The notes under the pieces were generated by a model. That model made no database searches, was not told the DNA's origin, and was given only the letters and a program-made list of their open reading frames with translations. From contig NZ_JAQKGV010000013.1 in NCBI RefSeq assembly GCF_028617075.1, positions 1 to 64,000 of the forward strand: a stretch of DNA of 64,000 bases, read 5' to 3'. The number at the start of each line of letters is the position of its first letter. Position 1 is the stretch's first letter. Source of the DNA: Rubrobacter calidifluminis. Its GTDB lineage: Bacteria > Actinomycetota > Rubrobacteria > Rubrobacterales > Rubrobacteraceae. Below are positions 51,084 to 62,190 of this stretch, in pieces. The position numbers were made by a program, and so were the translations under genes.

Positions 51084-51578
51084 ATGGGAGCGAGAGGTCT
51101 TACACACGTGAGCGTCGGAGCGTGCGACCTGGATGCTTCATCGCGGTTCTACCGGGAGCTCTTCGGTATGGAGGAGATCCCCTCCCCCAACTTCCCATTA
51201 CCGGTGCGCTGGCTACGGCTGGGCGATCTCCAGCTGCACCTCTTCCAGACCGACGATCCGCCCCCTCGCGCCTATCACTTCGGGATAGACGTGGACGACT
51301 TCGAGAAGGTCTACGAGAGGTCGCGCGAGCTGGGTGTACGGGTGGAAGAAGGCTACTACTCGAAGGTCTACGAACTGCCGGATGGCGCCGTTCAGCTCTA
51401 CCTGCGCGACCCTGCGGGCAATCTGGTCGAGGTGAACCACCCAGACTCCTCCTCCCTCGATCACTCGGTCGTCTCCGATCTCCAGCCACTGCCAGCTCCC
51501 CAGACCAGAAGCACAGCCTCCGCTCGACTCTATCAGGCACGAAGCGGCAGACCGGACGGCCCCAGTCTGAAGGGATGA
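51084..51578 (+). CDS. VOC-family (glyoxalase/dioxygenase fold) protein
   Basis: Protein of 164 aa from ATG 51084 (GGAAAGGAGG). One full VOC domain: LTHVSVGACDLDASSRFYRELFGM with His, AYHFGIDVDDFEKVYERSRE with His, and AVQLYLRDPAGNLVEVNHPD with Glu, giving a 2-His-1-Glu metal site. The last 30 residues are low-complexity and Ser/Arg-rich. Reaction unknown (lyase, dioxygenase or resistance protein). Confidence 0.85.
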   Translation: MGARGLTHVSVGACDLDASSRFYRELFGMEEIPSPNFPLPVRWLRLGDLQLHLFQTDDPPPRAYHFGIDVDDFEKVYERSRELGVRVEEGYYSKVYELPDGAVQLYLRDPAGNLVEVNHPDSSSLDHSVVSDLQPLPAPQTRSTASARLYQARSGRPDGPSLKG

Positions 51579-51702
51579 CTCGCCACCTCTGATCCATTTG
51601 CCAGCTACAGCACAACATGTTATCGTGCAAAGACGCTGCAACTTCGGCCCAGAGTCGGCGCGGCCGCATCCCGGGCCGGGAGTTCGGATAGGAAGGAGCG
51701 CT

Positions 51703-52386
51703 TTGTCGCAGGCGGAGTTGAGGAGGGAGGTGCTCGAGATCGTCCACAGGATGGACGGGTTGGGGTTCACGGCGGGCACCTTCGGAAGCGTCAGCGCCAG
51801 AGTCTCGGCGAGCTCCATGCTGATCACCCCGGATGGGGACGGGCGGGAGGAGAGCCTCCTGCTCGCAGATTACCGGGGCGAGGTGTTGGAGGGAGACCTG
51901 GCACCTCCCGCCGAGGTACTCGTGCACGCCCGCGTCTATCTCGCGCTGCCCGCCGTCGAAGCCGTGGTCTGCGCTCAGCCACCGTATGCCACGGTGCTGG
52001 CGTGCCTCGGGTGGGAGATCCCCCCGCTGCATCCCATGCTCACGATCCTCTCGGAGGACGGTCACGTGCCGGTCACGCGGCGCGCTCCCTACGGAACGGA
52101 GCAGTTCGCCCTCAGCGTGGAGGGGGAGCTCTCTGAAGGGCGGCGGGCGTGCCTGGTGCGGAGCAGCGGGGCGGTCGTCCTGGGGGAGCATCCAGAGGAT
52201 GCCCTCTCGAACCTCTTCCTGCTGGAAGAAGCCTCCAGGCTGTACTATCGCGCCATGCTCGCTGGGGAGCCAGAGATCCTCGGGCAGGATGAGATCCTGG
52301 AGGCGGCGAGGAGGATCACCGCGGCCCCCAGGATCGGTGGGGGACCCTCGCCCGGCCTGGACACCGCCGATCCGCCGCTCTGCTAG
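51703..52386 (+). CDS. Class II aldolase/adducin-like protein lacking metal histidines
   Basis: Protein of 227 aa from TTG 51703 (GGAAGGAG upstream). Fold markers: LRREVLEIVHRMDGLGFTAGTFGSVSARV, SSMLITPDG, APPAEVLVHARVYLALPAVEAVV, SEGRRACLVRSSGAVVLGEHPEDAL. The family's HTHP metal motif reads CAQPPYATVL here, and the third His region is GEHPEDA. The Zn site is thus probably lost or changed, making an ordinary aldolase activity doubtful. HPr and a lipid kinase gene follow. Confidence 0.8.
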   Translation: MSQAELRREVLEIVHRMDGLGFTAGTFGSVSARVSASSMLITPDGDGREESLLLADYRGEVLEGDLAPPAEVLVHARVYLALPAVEAVVCAQPPYATVLACLGWEIPPLHPMLTILSEDGHVPVTRRAPYGTEQFALSVEGELSEGRRACLVRSSGAVVLGEHPEDALSNLFLLEEASRLYYRAMLAGEPEILGQDEILEAARRITAAPRIGGGPSPGLDTADPPLC

Positions 52387-52446
52387 ACTTCATCCGCACG
52401 CGTTCGCATAGATGGAGGGTAGTTTCGTGCGAGAGGAGCTTTCGGA

Positions 52447-52707
52447 GTGGTAGAGAGACAGACCACCGTGGGGCCGGCCGAGGGGTTGCACGCCAGACCC
52501 GCGGCCCGGTTCGTCAGGACCGCCCGGCAGTTCGTCTCCGACATAAAAGTCATAAAGGACGGCAAGGAGGCCAACGCCAAGAGCCCGCTCTCGCTCATGA
52601 CGCTCGCCGCGAAGAAAGGACATCAGATCACCATACGAGCCGAAGGCGCGGACGAGCAGGCGGCCGTGGACGCTCTGGTCGAACTGATCTCCCGCGAGGA
52701 AGAGTAA
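52447..52707 (+). CDS. ptsH: HPr-family phosphocarrier protein
   Basis: Protein of 86 aa from GTG 52447 (GAGGAG upstream). Active-site His in GLHARPAARFV and regulatory-site Ser in KSPLSLMTLAAKKG. It accepts phosphate from enzyme I in the phosphotransferase system. No EI, EII or DHA-kinase genes are in the window, so the partner is elsewhere. Confidence 0.93.
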   Translation: MVERQTTVGPAEGLHARPAARFVRTARQFVSDIKVIKDGKEANAKSPLSLMTLAAKKGHQITIRAEGADEQAAVDALVELISREEE

Positions 52708-52777
52708 GGGCGAGAGGCGCCGGAGGGCGTCCGGCACGTGGTGCCGGACGTACCTGGGGCCTGCATTGGAGGAGCCG

Positions 52778-53706
52778 GTGGGTAACGAATTCGACCCGGA
52801 GAGGGTTGCTCTGGTCGTGAACACCCGCTCGCGAGATGGCGAGCGGGCTTTCTTCAGGGCGCTGGAGGTGTTGGAGGAGATGGGCCTCAGGGTGGAGAAG
52901 ACCCACCCACTGCAAGACCCCGCTCGTCTGCCCGAGACGGTGCGCGAGCTGGTCGAGGAGGGGTGCGAGCTGCTCATCCTGGGCGGCGGCGACGGTACGG
53001 TCAGCTCGGTCGTGGACTTTCTGGCCGGCAGGGAGACCGTGCTCGGGCTGCTGCCTCTCGGGACCGCGAACGACTTCGCCCGCACCCTTGAGATTCCTGC
53101 CGACATGGAGGATGCCTGCAGGGTCATTGTGCACGGGGAGGTGGTCGATGTGGACCTCGGGGTCGCCGGTGACGACTACTTCGTCAACGTCGCCTCGGTC
53201 GGGATGGGAGTCGAGGTGACGAGGGCGCTCTCTCCGCAGCTCAAGAAGCGGACCGGGGCCCTGGCCTACCCGATCGCCGCGATACGGGCGTTCCTGCGCC
53301 ACGAGCCGTTCTCCGCCCGGCTCACCTTCCCCGGCGGGGACCACGAACCCGTCGAGCTGGAGCGGCTCCTTCAGGTGGCGGTGGGCAACGGGAGGTTCTA
53401 TGGTGGTGGGCTCGTCGTCGCCCCCGACTCCGAAATAGACGACGAGACCCTGGACGTCTACGCCATCGAGATGACGCGGCACCGGAACCTGATCGGAATA
53501 GCCAGGTACCTCAGGAGCGGGGACTTCATCCGCGAGGAGGGGGTCAGCCACTTCAAGACTACGGAGGTTCACCTCGAGACCTACCCCGTCCAGCGGATAA
53601 ACATCGACGGTGAGATAGGTCCCTCAACCCCCGAGATCTTCCGGGTGGAGCGCAACGCGCTCAACGTCCTCGTGCCTCCGGGAACGGATGCGGCCCGGCG
53701 CGACCG

Positions 53707-53710
<4 letters not shown>
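52778..53710 (+). CDS. Diacylglycerol/lipid kinase (YegS/DgkB family)
   Basis: Protein of 310 aa from GTG 52778 (GGAGGAG just upstream). Motifs: VALVVNTRSRDG, LLILGGGDGTVSSVVDFLAG, LPLGTANDFARTL, FVNVASVGMGVEVTR and GGGLVVAPDSEIDDETLDVY. ATP-dependent phosphorylation of a lipid such as diacylglycerol at the membrane face. The stop overlaps the convergent synthetase gene through a shared CTAG. Confidence 0.93.
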
Positions 53711-55677
<1,967 letters not shown>

Positions 55678-55755
55678 GGTATCCCTTTCCCTCTCTTTTC
55701 TTCCGGCGCCCATGTTACATCCCCCCCGGAAGCTGTCAACGAAGGTTCCAATCTC

Positions 55756-57867
55756 CTACCCGCTCTTTTCAGGTTTGGAGGGCCACCAGAACCTCTTCCC
55801 GGCGTCCATCACGATCGCCGGTACCAGGACCGAGCGTACCACCAGGGTGTCCAGCAGCACCCCGAAGGCGACGATGAACCCGATCTCGGTGAGCACGACG
55901 AGCGGGAGCACCCCGAGCACCGAGAAGGTCGCGGCGAGCACGATCCCGGCGGAGGTGATGACCCCGCCGGTGACGGCGAGCGCCCGGAGCATGCCCTCCC
56001 GGGTGCCGTGTCGCCCGGCCTCCTCACGCGCCCGGGCGACGAGGAAGATGTTGTAGTCCACCCCGAGCGCGACGAGGAAGACGAACGCCAGGAGCGGCAG
56101 CGAGGGGTCTATCCCCGGAAAGCCGAAGAGGGACTCGAAGACGACCACGCTCACCCCGAGCGCCGCGGCGAACGAGAGGATCACCGTGGCTATGAGGATT
56201 ACGGGGGCGACGACCGAGCGCAGCAGGAGGCCGAGTATTACGAGCACGACGAGCAGGACGAGCGGCACGATCACCTCGCTGTCCCGCGCGGCTGCCTGCC
56301 GGGTATCGAGTTGCTGGGCGGTCGTGCCGCCGACGTAGGCCTCGACCCCGTTTATCTTGCCGAGTTTCTCCCGCAGCTCCTTTACCGCTCCGAAGGATTT
56401 TTGCGAGTAGGGCCCGGACGCGAGCGTGACGTCGAAGCGGGCGACGCCGCCTCTCTTCTCTATCGGCCCGATCCGCGAGATGTCCCCGACCTTCCGCGCC
56501 GCCTCACGCACCTCCCGTGCCCTGTCCGCCGGGCGCACCACGACGGTCGCCGGGGCGCTCGCACCCGCAGGGTAGCTCTTTGCCAGAAGCTTCTGACCCT
56601 CTACAGAGTCGACTTTGCCCCGGAAGCCCTGCTGCGGGGTGAGGCCGGTGTCTAACCTGACGAGCCCGAACGCGAGGATCGCGAGCACGACGGCGGTCGT
56701 CACCCACACGAACCTCTTCCTCGCGGAGATTGTGCGCCCGAGCCTGAAGAACACCCCCGCCTCTTCGCGCGAGGGTGTCCCGTAGCGCGGGACGTACGGC
56801 CAGAAGACCCCCCGCCCGAGCACGAGCAGCAGCGCCGGCAGGGCCGTGAGCATCGCGAGCAGCGCCAGGAGCACCGCCGCGGCCCCGACCGGACCGAGCC
56901 CCCGGTTGTTGTTGAGTTCGGAGGCGAGCAGGCACAGAAGCCCTATCGTCACCGTGCCGGCGGAGGCGAGGATGGCCGGACCGGCCTGCCTGAGTGCGTA
57001 GGCCATGGCCTCGTGCCGGTCCTCGTGCCGGCGCAGCTCCTCCCGGTAGCGGGCGACGAGCAACAGCGCGTAGTCGGTCCCGGCGCCGAACAGGAGCACC
57101 GTGGCGAGCCCGGCCGTCTGCCCGCTGATGGTGACCCCTGCACCGGCCAGCCCGTAGTAGACGGCCTGTGAGACTCCCTCGGCGAGCCCGACCGAGACGA
57201 GCGGCAGAAGCCACAGAAACGGGCTGCGGTAGGTGAGGAGCAGGAGCGCCGCGACCACGAGCGCCGTCGCGAAGAGCAGCTTGGTGTCTATCCCCCCGAA
57301 GACCTCCACGAGATCGGAGGTGAACCCAGCCGGGCCGGTCACCGCGACCGCGAGCCCTCCGGTATCCTTCTCGACGGTCCGGCGGATTGCCGAGACCGCG
57401 TTCTGCAGCACCGACGGATCGTCGCTCGATGCTTTTACTGGTACGGTGAAGAGCAGCGCCTTGCCGTCCCTGGAGGGTACGGGCGGGGAGGGGGCTCCGA
57501 TCCCCCTGGTGCCGAGCTTCGCCACCGCCTGGCGATCTTGCGTGACTTTCCTGTAGTCGGAGCGCGTCAGCCCATCCGCCCGGCGGAAGACGACCACCGC
57601 CGGTATCGGCTGGTTCTTCCCGAAGAATCGCTTCTGCAACTCCAGCGCCTGCGTCGACTGGGCACTCGCCGGCAGGAAGCTCGACTGGTCGTTCTTCTCC
57701 ACCGAGGGGAGCCTGCCCCCGAAAGGCCCGGTGATGCCGGCCACGATCACCCAGACCGCCAGCACGAGCCACTTCGTCCGCCGTCCGGCGGCGAACGAGA
57801 TCAGAGCCCCAAACCCTCCTCGTCCACCGCCCGACGTCGCACGCCCTCGAGGTCCCATGGCGCTCAC
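55756..57867 (-). CDS. MMPL-family RND transporter
   Basis: Protein of 703 aa from GTG 57867, overlapping the upstream PPOX-TspO stop (GTGA); ATG 57858 is an alternative. Two MMPL halves, each an extracytoplasmic domain plus six helices, with GTDYALLLVARYREEL in the first and GVDYNIFLVARAREEAGRHG in the second, the latter two being the proton-relay helix signature. It probably exports a lipid or hydrophobic compound. Confidence 0.93.
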   Translation of the reverse strand: MSAMGPRGRATSGGGRGGFGALISFAAGRRTKWLVLAVWVIVAGITGPFGGRLPSVEKNDQSSFLPASAQSTQALELQKRFFGKNQPIPAVVVFRRADGLTRSDYRKVTQDRQAVAKLGTRGIGAPSPPVPSRDGKALLFTVPVKASSDDPSVLQNAVSAIRRTVEKDTGGLAVAVTGPAGFTSDLVEVFGGIDTKLLFATALVVAALLLLTYRSPFLWLLPLVSVGLAEGVSQAVYYGLAGAGVTISGQTAGLATVLLFGAGTDYALLLVARYREELRRHEDRHEAMAYALRQAGPAILASAGTVTIGLLCLLASELNNNRGLGPVGAAAVLLALLAMLTALPALLLVLGRGVFWPYVPRYGTPSREEAGVFFRLGRTISARKRFVWVTTAVVLAILAFGLVRLDTGLTPQQGFRGKVDSVEGQKLLAKSYPAGASAPATVVVRPADRAREVREAARKVGDISRIGPIEKRGGVARFDVTLASGPYSQKSFGAVKELREKLGKINGVEAYVGGTTAQQLDTRQAAARDSEVIVPLVLLVVLVILGLLLRSVVAPVILIATVILSFAAALGVSVVVFESLFGFPGIDPSLPLLAFVFLVALGVDYNIFLVARAREEAGRHGTREGMLRALAVTGGVITSAGIVLAATFSVLGVLPLVVLTEIGFIVAFGVLLDTLVVRSVLVPAIVMDAGKRFWWPSKPEKSG

Positions 57868-58844
57868 CGGCCGAAGGGCGGCTCCGGCAGTGGCGCCGGG
57901 GTGCCGAAGAGGGGGTCGGGGTTGTACAGGGCCTGGTAAGCCGCGGTGGGCGTTGCGATGGAGAGCCAGATCAGGATCGGGACCTGTGAGGCCGCGAAGC
58001 GGCGGTCGACCCGAAGACCGAGGAGCGTGCTGCCGAGGGTGAGGGCGTGAAAGGCCGAGGTCCATCCGAGCGCGAGCAGGGGACTTCGCTTCCTGAAGTA
58101 CGCCCAGGTGAAGGTGGCGTAGAGCGCCCAGCTCGCGCCCTGCAGGGCGAGCAGCGGACGGCGGTTGTGTGTGCCTTCGGGCAGGTTCAGGAGCCTGAGG
58201 TCGCCCCAGAGCTGGCTTATGTTGTTTATCGTCCAGGCCGGCCCGAAGACCCACCCGGGCGGGGCGAAGGGTGCCTGGCGCAGCTCCTCGTACTGCCGCC
58301 GCTCTCCGTCATCAGGGCGGGAGAGCGAGGCCGAGACCGCGTTCACCGCGAGCCCGAAGGCGGCGGCGTGGTACCAGCGGTAGCGTGCTGACCTCGGCGC
58401 CCGTCCCGGGGCGCTCCGCTCCGCGAGGCGCTCGTTTACGGGGTCGTCCGGCGGGGCCGGGGTGATCTCGAGGTACACCCGCGCCCCACTCCTCCCGAAC
58501 AGCCGCTGCGCGCCGCGGAAGAGACGCATCTGAGCCCCGTACTTCTCCCTCAGGAGACGCTCGGGATGCGCGCTCTCCTCCGCCGCGAGCAGGCGGGCCA
58601 CGCCCGCAACCTCCGGACCGAGCGGCCTCCCACGCCGGTCGCACGGCCCGACGATCACGCCCCCGTGGTTGCGGATCCTTTTTGCCTTCCCGCTTGCGCG
58701 CCCCGTGTATACGTAGAGTTTCTCCCCGTCCTTCGCGAACCACACCGGCGTCCGAACAGGCTCCCCGCTCCTCCGGAACGTCGTCAGGTTCATGTAGTCG
58801 TGCCCTTCCAGGATACTGAAGTGACCGCGCATGCCGTCGCTCAT
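57864..58844 (-). CDS. PPOX-class (F420-type) split-barrel / TspO-MBR fusion protein
   Basis: About 326 aa from ATG 58844 (GTG 58865 also possible). Residues 1-130 are a PPOX/pyridoxamine-oxidase-like split barrel of the deazaflavin type: LEGHDYMNLTTFRRSGEPV then TPVWFAKDGEKLYVYT. Residues about 150-326 are a TspO/MBR (Trp-rich sensory) five-helix domain: APFAPPGWVFGPAWTINN, then LWGDLRLLNL and WALYATFTWAYF. I know each domain separately, not this fusion. It starts an operon with the MMPL gene. A role in tetrapyrrole or flavin-linked redox sensing is only a guess. Confidence 0.85.
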   Translation of the reverse strand: MSDGMRGHFSILEGHDYMNLTTFRRSGEPVRTPVWFAKDGEKLYVYTGRASGKAKRIRNHGGVIVGPCDRRGRPLGPEVAGVARLLAAEESAHPERLLREKYGAQMRLFRGAQRLFGRSGARVYLEITPAPPDDPVNERLAERSAPGRAPRSARYRWYHAAAFGLAVNAVSASLSRPDDGERRQYEELRQAPFAPPGWVFGPAWTINNISQLWGDLRLLNLPEGTHNRRPLLALQGASWALYATFTWAYFRKRSPLLALGWTSAFHALTLGSTLLGLRVDRRFAASQVPILIWLSIATPTAAYQALYNPDPLFGTPAPLPEPPFGR

Positions 58845-58920
58845 CTTCCAGACCGCCTTCCTCACTCCGTTTCCAGGGGTATTTTGCTCGATAAAAAAGA
58901 AAAATAAACATGGAGATATA

Positions 58921-58949
58921 TTGCGGGTTCAGGTGGCTGCTGCTGTTAA
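58921..58949 (+). promoter_or_regulatory. Possible promoter of the acyl-CoA operon
   Basis: TTGCGG (58921-58926) and TGTTAA (58944-58949) are 17 nt apart, 38 nt before the dehydrogenase start. They lie in an unusually A/T-rich divergent gap (58870-58950). Confidence 0.3.
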
Positions 58950-58987
58950 ACTCATGAATGGAGAGTGAGACGAGAGTGGAGGGGATG

Positions 58988-60181
58988 ATGGACTTCGATC
59001 CGACACCTGAGCAGCGGGCCTGGAGGGAGAAGGCGCGGGAGTTTGCGGATGGGGTCGTAAAGCCGCGGGCGGCGGCGTTGGATCGGGAGGGGCGCTTCCC
59101 GTACGACATCGTCGGCCAGATGGCCGAGGAGGGGTTTCTCGGGCTGACGATACCCGAGGAGTACGGGGGGAGCGGGGGGGATTTCGTAGCGTACAACATG
59201 GTCCTGGAGGAGATCAGCCGGGCCGATACCTCGGTCGGGATCACGCTGGAGGCGCACATCTCGCTCGGCTGTTCCCCTTTCGTCGCCTACGGGACGAAGG
59301 AGCAGAAGGAGCACTATCTGGGTGAGGTCATCCAGGGCGGCCGGAGGCTCTGGGCGTTCGGGCTCACCGAGGAGGAGGCCGGGACCGACGCCGGCGGGAC
59401 GAGGACGACCGCCAGGCTCGAGGATGGGCACTGGGTCGTAAACGGATCGAAGAAGTGGATCACCAACTCCGGCACCGACATCACCGGAGGCGTCACGATC
59501 ATCGCCCGCACCGGGACCCGCGAGGACGGACGCCCGGAGCTCACCGCGATCATAGTGCCTCAGGACACACCCGGGTACACCCGCGGGCCTTCCTACGAGA
59601 AGACCGGCTGGCGCGCCGCCGACCAGCACCCCCTCTACTTCGAAGACTGCCGGGTCCCCGAGGAGAACACCCTGGGTGAACGCGGACGCGGATTTCGCCA
59701 GTTCCTCGCCACCCTCGACGGCGGGCGGGTCGCCGTCGGTGCCCTCTCCGTCGGGCTCGCGCAGGCCTGTTTCGATGAAGCGATACAAAGAGCCAGAGAG
59801 AGGAAGCAGTTCGGGCGTTCGATCTCCGAGTTTCAGGCCATCCAGTTCAAGCTCGCGGACATGGCGATGGAGATAGAGCTCGCCCGCAACATGGTTCTCA
59901 AGGCCGCCTGGCTCAAGGACCGGGGGCGGCCGTTCTCGCGCGAAGCCAGCATGGCCAAAGTCTTCGCCTCCGAGACGGCCAAAAGAGCCGCTGATCAGGC
60001 GGTCCAGATCTGGGGCGGCGAGGGCTTCATGGAGACGAGCGCCGTCGCCCGCTACTGGCGACAGGTCAAGATCAACGAGATCGGAGAGGGAACCTCCGAG
60101 ATAAACCGGCAGATCATCGCCCGCAGCCTGCTGCGGGCGGAGGGTGTAGAGAGCGGGAAGGAGAGGATGGTCGCACAGTGA
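58988..60181 (+). CDS. Acyl-CoA dehydrogenase
   Basis: Protein of 397 aa from ATG 58988 (GGAGG 5 nt upstream; ATG 58958 is less likely). Order: helical N-domain (FDPTPEQRAWREKAREFADG), FAD/substrate loop FGLTEEEAGTDAGGTRTTA, middle barrel WITNSGTDITGGVTIIART, then helical C-domain RKQFGRSISEFQAIQFKLAD and VQIWGGEGFMETSAVARYWR with INEIGEGTSEINRQIIAR. Oxidises an acyl-CoA, passing electrons to ETF. The partner carboxylase suggests a branched-chain substrate. Confidence 0.94.
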   Translation: MDFDPTPEQRAWREKAREFADGVVKPRAAALDREGRFPYDIVGQMAEEGFLGLTIPEEYGGSGGDFVAYNMVLEEISRADTSVGITLEAHISLGCSPFVAYGTKEQKEHYLGEVIQGGRRLWAFGLTEEEAGTDAGGTRTTARLEDGHWVVNGSKKWITNSGTDITGGVTIIARTGTREDGRPELTAIIVPQDTPGYTRGPSYEKTGWRAADQHPLYFEDCRVPEENTLGERGRGFRQFLATLDGGRVAVGALSVGLAQACFDEAIQRARERKQFGRSISEFQAIQFKLADMAMEIELARNMVLKAAWLKDRGRPFSREASMAKVFASETAKRAADQAVQIWGGEGFMETSAVARYWRQVKINEIGEGTSEINRQIIARSLLRAEGVESGKERMVAQ

Positions 60182-60525
60182 GTTTTTACGCCCTAAACCT
60201 CTTCGATCTGGCGGACAACGACCTCTATCTGCGGTACTCTCGTCGGTCGGTGGCGGCGGTGGAGAAACAGGGCGGGAAGGTCGTCGCGCTCGGGAAGCTC
60301 GACGGCGGGCTTGACGGCTCGGACGTCCGGCCGCGACGGGTCATGATCCTGGTCGAGTGGCCCTCGAAAGAGGCTTTCCAGGCGTTCCTCGACGATCCGG
60401 AGAACGAAGATCTGCACCCGCTGCGCGAGGGCGGGACCGAGAACTACCTCTGGTGGACCTACGAGAAGCTCGACGATCTGCGTCCCGTGTTCCGGGAGGC
60501 TCGCTCCGCGGGAGAGGAGCGGTGA
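60178..60525 (+). CDS. DUF1330 family protein
   Basis: Protein of 115 aa, GTG overlapping the dehydrogenase stop. Ferredoxin-like dimer fold of DUF1330: YLRYSRRSVAAVEKQGGKVVALG, MILVEWPSKEAFQAFLDDPE. Overlaps the acyl-CoA synthetase start. Role unknown; likely a small accessory protein of the operon. Confidence 0.8.
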   Translation: MSFYALNLFDLADNDLYLRYSRRSVAAVEKQGGKVVALGKLDGGLDGSDVRPRRVMILVEWPSKEAFQAFLDDPENEDLHPLREGGTENYLWWTYEKLDDLRPVFREARSAGEER

Positions 60526-62189
60526 TCCACGAGGACTTCTTCGGGCGGCTCTCCTCCCGGATACCGCGCAGAACGTCCTACGAGGAGCTTCGCCGCTCGT
60601 TCGCGTGGGCCCTTCCGGAGACGTACAACATCGGGGTGGACGCCTGCGACCGGCACGCCTGGGATGCGGGCAGGATCGCCATAATCCACGACCGGGAGGA
60701 CGGGACGGCCGAGAAGTGGACCTTCCGGGAGCTCAAGGAGGCCTCAGACCGGTTCGCGAACGCGCTCGGGGGGCTCGGGGTCGAGAGGGGGGAGAGGGTC
60801 GCGGTGCTGCTCTCGCAGAGGCCCGAGCTCGCCGTCGCCCACATCGCCGCCTACAAGATGGGCGCGGTCGCTGTGCCGCTCTTCGCGCTCTTCGGGGAGG
60901 ACGCGCTGCGCTACCGCCTCGCCGACAGCGGGGCCAGGGTCGTCGTCACCGACGAGGCGCACCTCGAGGTCGCATCCGATTTGCGCCGGGAGCTCCCCGC
61001 CCTCGAGCACGTCGTGCTCGTCGACGGGGAGGGAGCCGGAGCGGAGCGCTTCGACGACCTCCTCGCGCGGGCCTCCCGCCGCTTCGAGCCGGTCGCGACC
61101 GCGCCGGATGATCCCGCGATCATCATCTACACCTCCGGGACCACGGGGCCGCCCAAAGGCGCCCTGCACGGGCACAGGATCCTCCCCGGGCACCTGCCGG
61201 GGGTGAGCCTGCCGCACGAGCTCGCCCCCCGGCCGGGGGACATGTTCTGGACGCCGGCGGACTGGGCCTGGATCGGGGGGCTCTTCGACGTTCTGTTCCC
61301 CGCGCTGCACTGGGGGCTCCCGGTGCTCTCCTGCCGGATGGGGCGTTTCGATCCCGAGCGAGCCTTCGACCTCATGGAACGCTGGGGGGTGAAGAACGTC
61401 TTCCTGCCGCCGACGGCGCTCAAGATGATGCGCGCCGTCGAGCATCCCCGCGAGCGGTGGGACATCGAGCTGGAGAGCCTCGCCTGCGGCGGGGAGCCGC
61501 TCGGGGAGGAGACCCTCGAGTGGGGACGTGAGGAGCTCGGCCTCACGATAAACGAGTTCTACGGGCAGACCGAGTGCAACCTCATCGTCTCCAACTGCTC
61601 CTCCGTGATGGAGGTGAAGCCCGGTTCGATGGGACGCGCCGTCCCCGGGCACGAGGTCGCCGTGATCGACGCGTGCGGGGACGTTCTCGGTCCCGGCGAG
61701 GTGGGGGAAGTCGCGGTGAGGCGCCCCGATCCGGCGATGATGATCGGCTACTGGAACAACGAGGAGGCGACGGAGGAGAAGTTCGCCGGCGGGTGGATGA
61801 AGACCGGAGATCTCGCCTCGATGGACGAGGAGGGTTACTTCCGCTTCGTCGGCCGGGAGGACGACGTGATCAACTCCTCCGGCTACCGGATCGGACCGAC
61901 CGAGATCGAGGAGACACTCGTGCGCCACCCGCGGGTGTTGATGGCCGCGGCGGTCGGGAAACCGGACGAGGTGCGCGGGCAGGTGGTCAAGGCGTTCGTG
62001 GTGACCAGGGGCGGCGGGGGCGACGAGAGCCTGGCGGAGGAGCTGAAAGAGCTCGTGCGCGGGAAACTCGGGGCCCACGAGTACCCGCGCGAGGTGGAGT
62101 TCGTCTCCGAGCTGCCGCTCACCACCACCGGCAAGATCCGGCGCAACGTCCTGCGGGAGCGCGAGAGCGAGAAGAAGAGCGTGAGGTGA
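60522..62189 (+). CDS. AMP-forming acyl-CoA synthetase (medium-chain type)
   Basis: Protein of 555 aa from GTG 60522. Motifs: [109 protein letters not shown] and C-terminal [16 protein letters not shown] with the Lys. Activates a carboxylate for the neighbouring beta-oxidation or branched-chain pathway. Confidence 0.93.
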   Translation: MIHEDFFGRLSSRIPRRTSYEELRRSFAWALPETYNIGVDACDRHAWDAGRIAIIHDREDGTAEKWTFRELKEASDRFANALGGLGVERGERVAVLLSQRPELAVAHIAAYKMGAVAVPLFALFGEDALRYRLADSGARVVVTDEAHLEVASDLRRELPALEHVVLVDGEGAGAERFDDLLARASRRFEPVATAPDDPAIIIYTSGTTGPPKGALHGHRILPGHLPGVSLPHELAPRPGDMFWTPADWAWIGGLFDVLFPALHWGLPVLSCRMGRFDPERAFDLMERWGVKNVFLPPTALKMMRAVEHPRERWDIELESLACGGEPLGEETLEWGREELGLTINEFYGQTECNLIVSNCSSVMEVKPGSMGRAVPGHEVAVIDACGDVLGPGEVGEVAVRRPDPAMMIGYWNNEEATEEKFAGGWMKTGDLASMDEEGYFRFVGREDDVINSSGYRIGPTEIEETLVRHPRVLMAAAVGKPDEVRGQVVKAFVVTRGGGGDESLAEELKELVRGKLGAHEYPREVEFVSELPLTTTGKIRRNVLRERESEKKSVR

Positions 62190-62190
62190 G

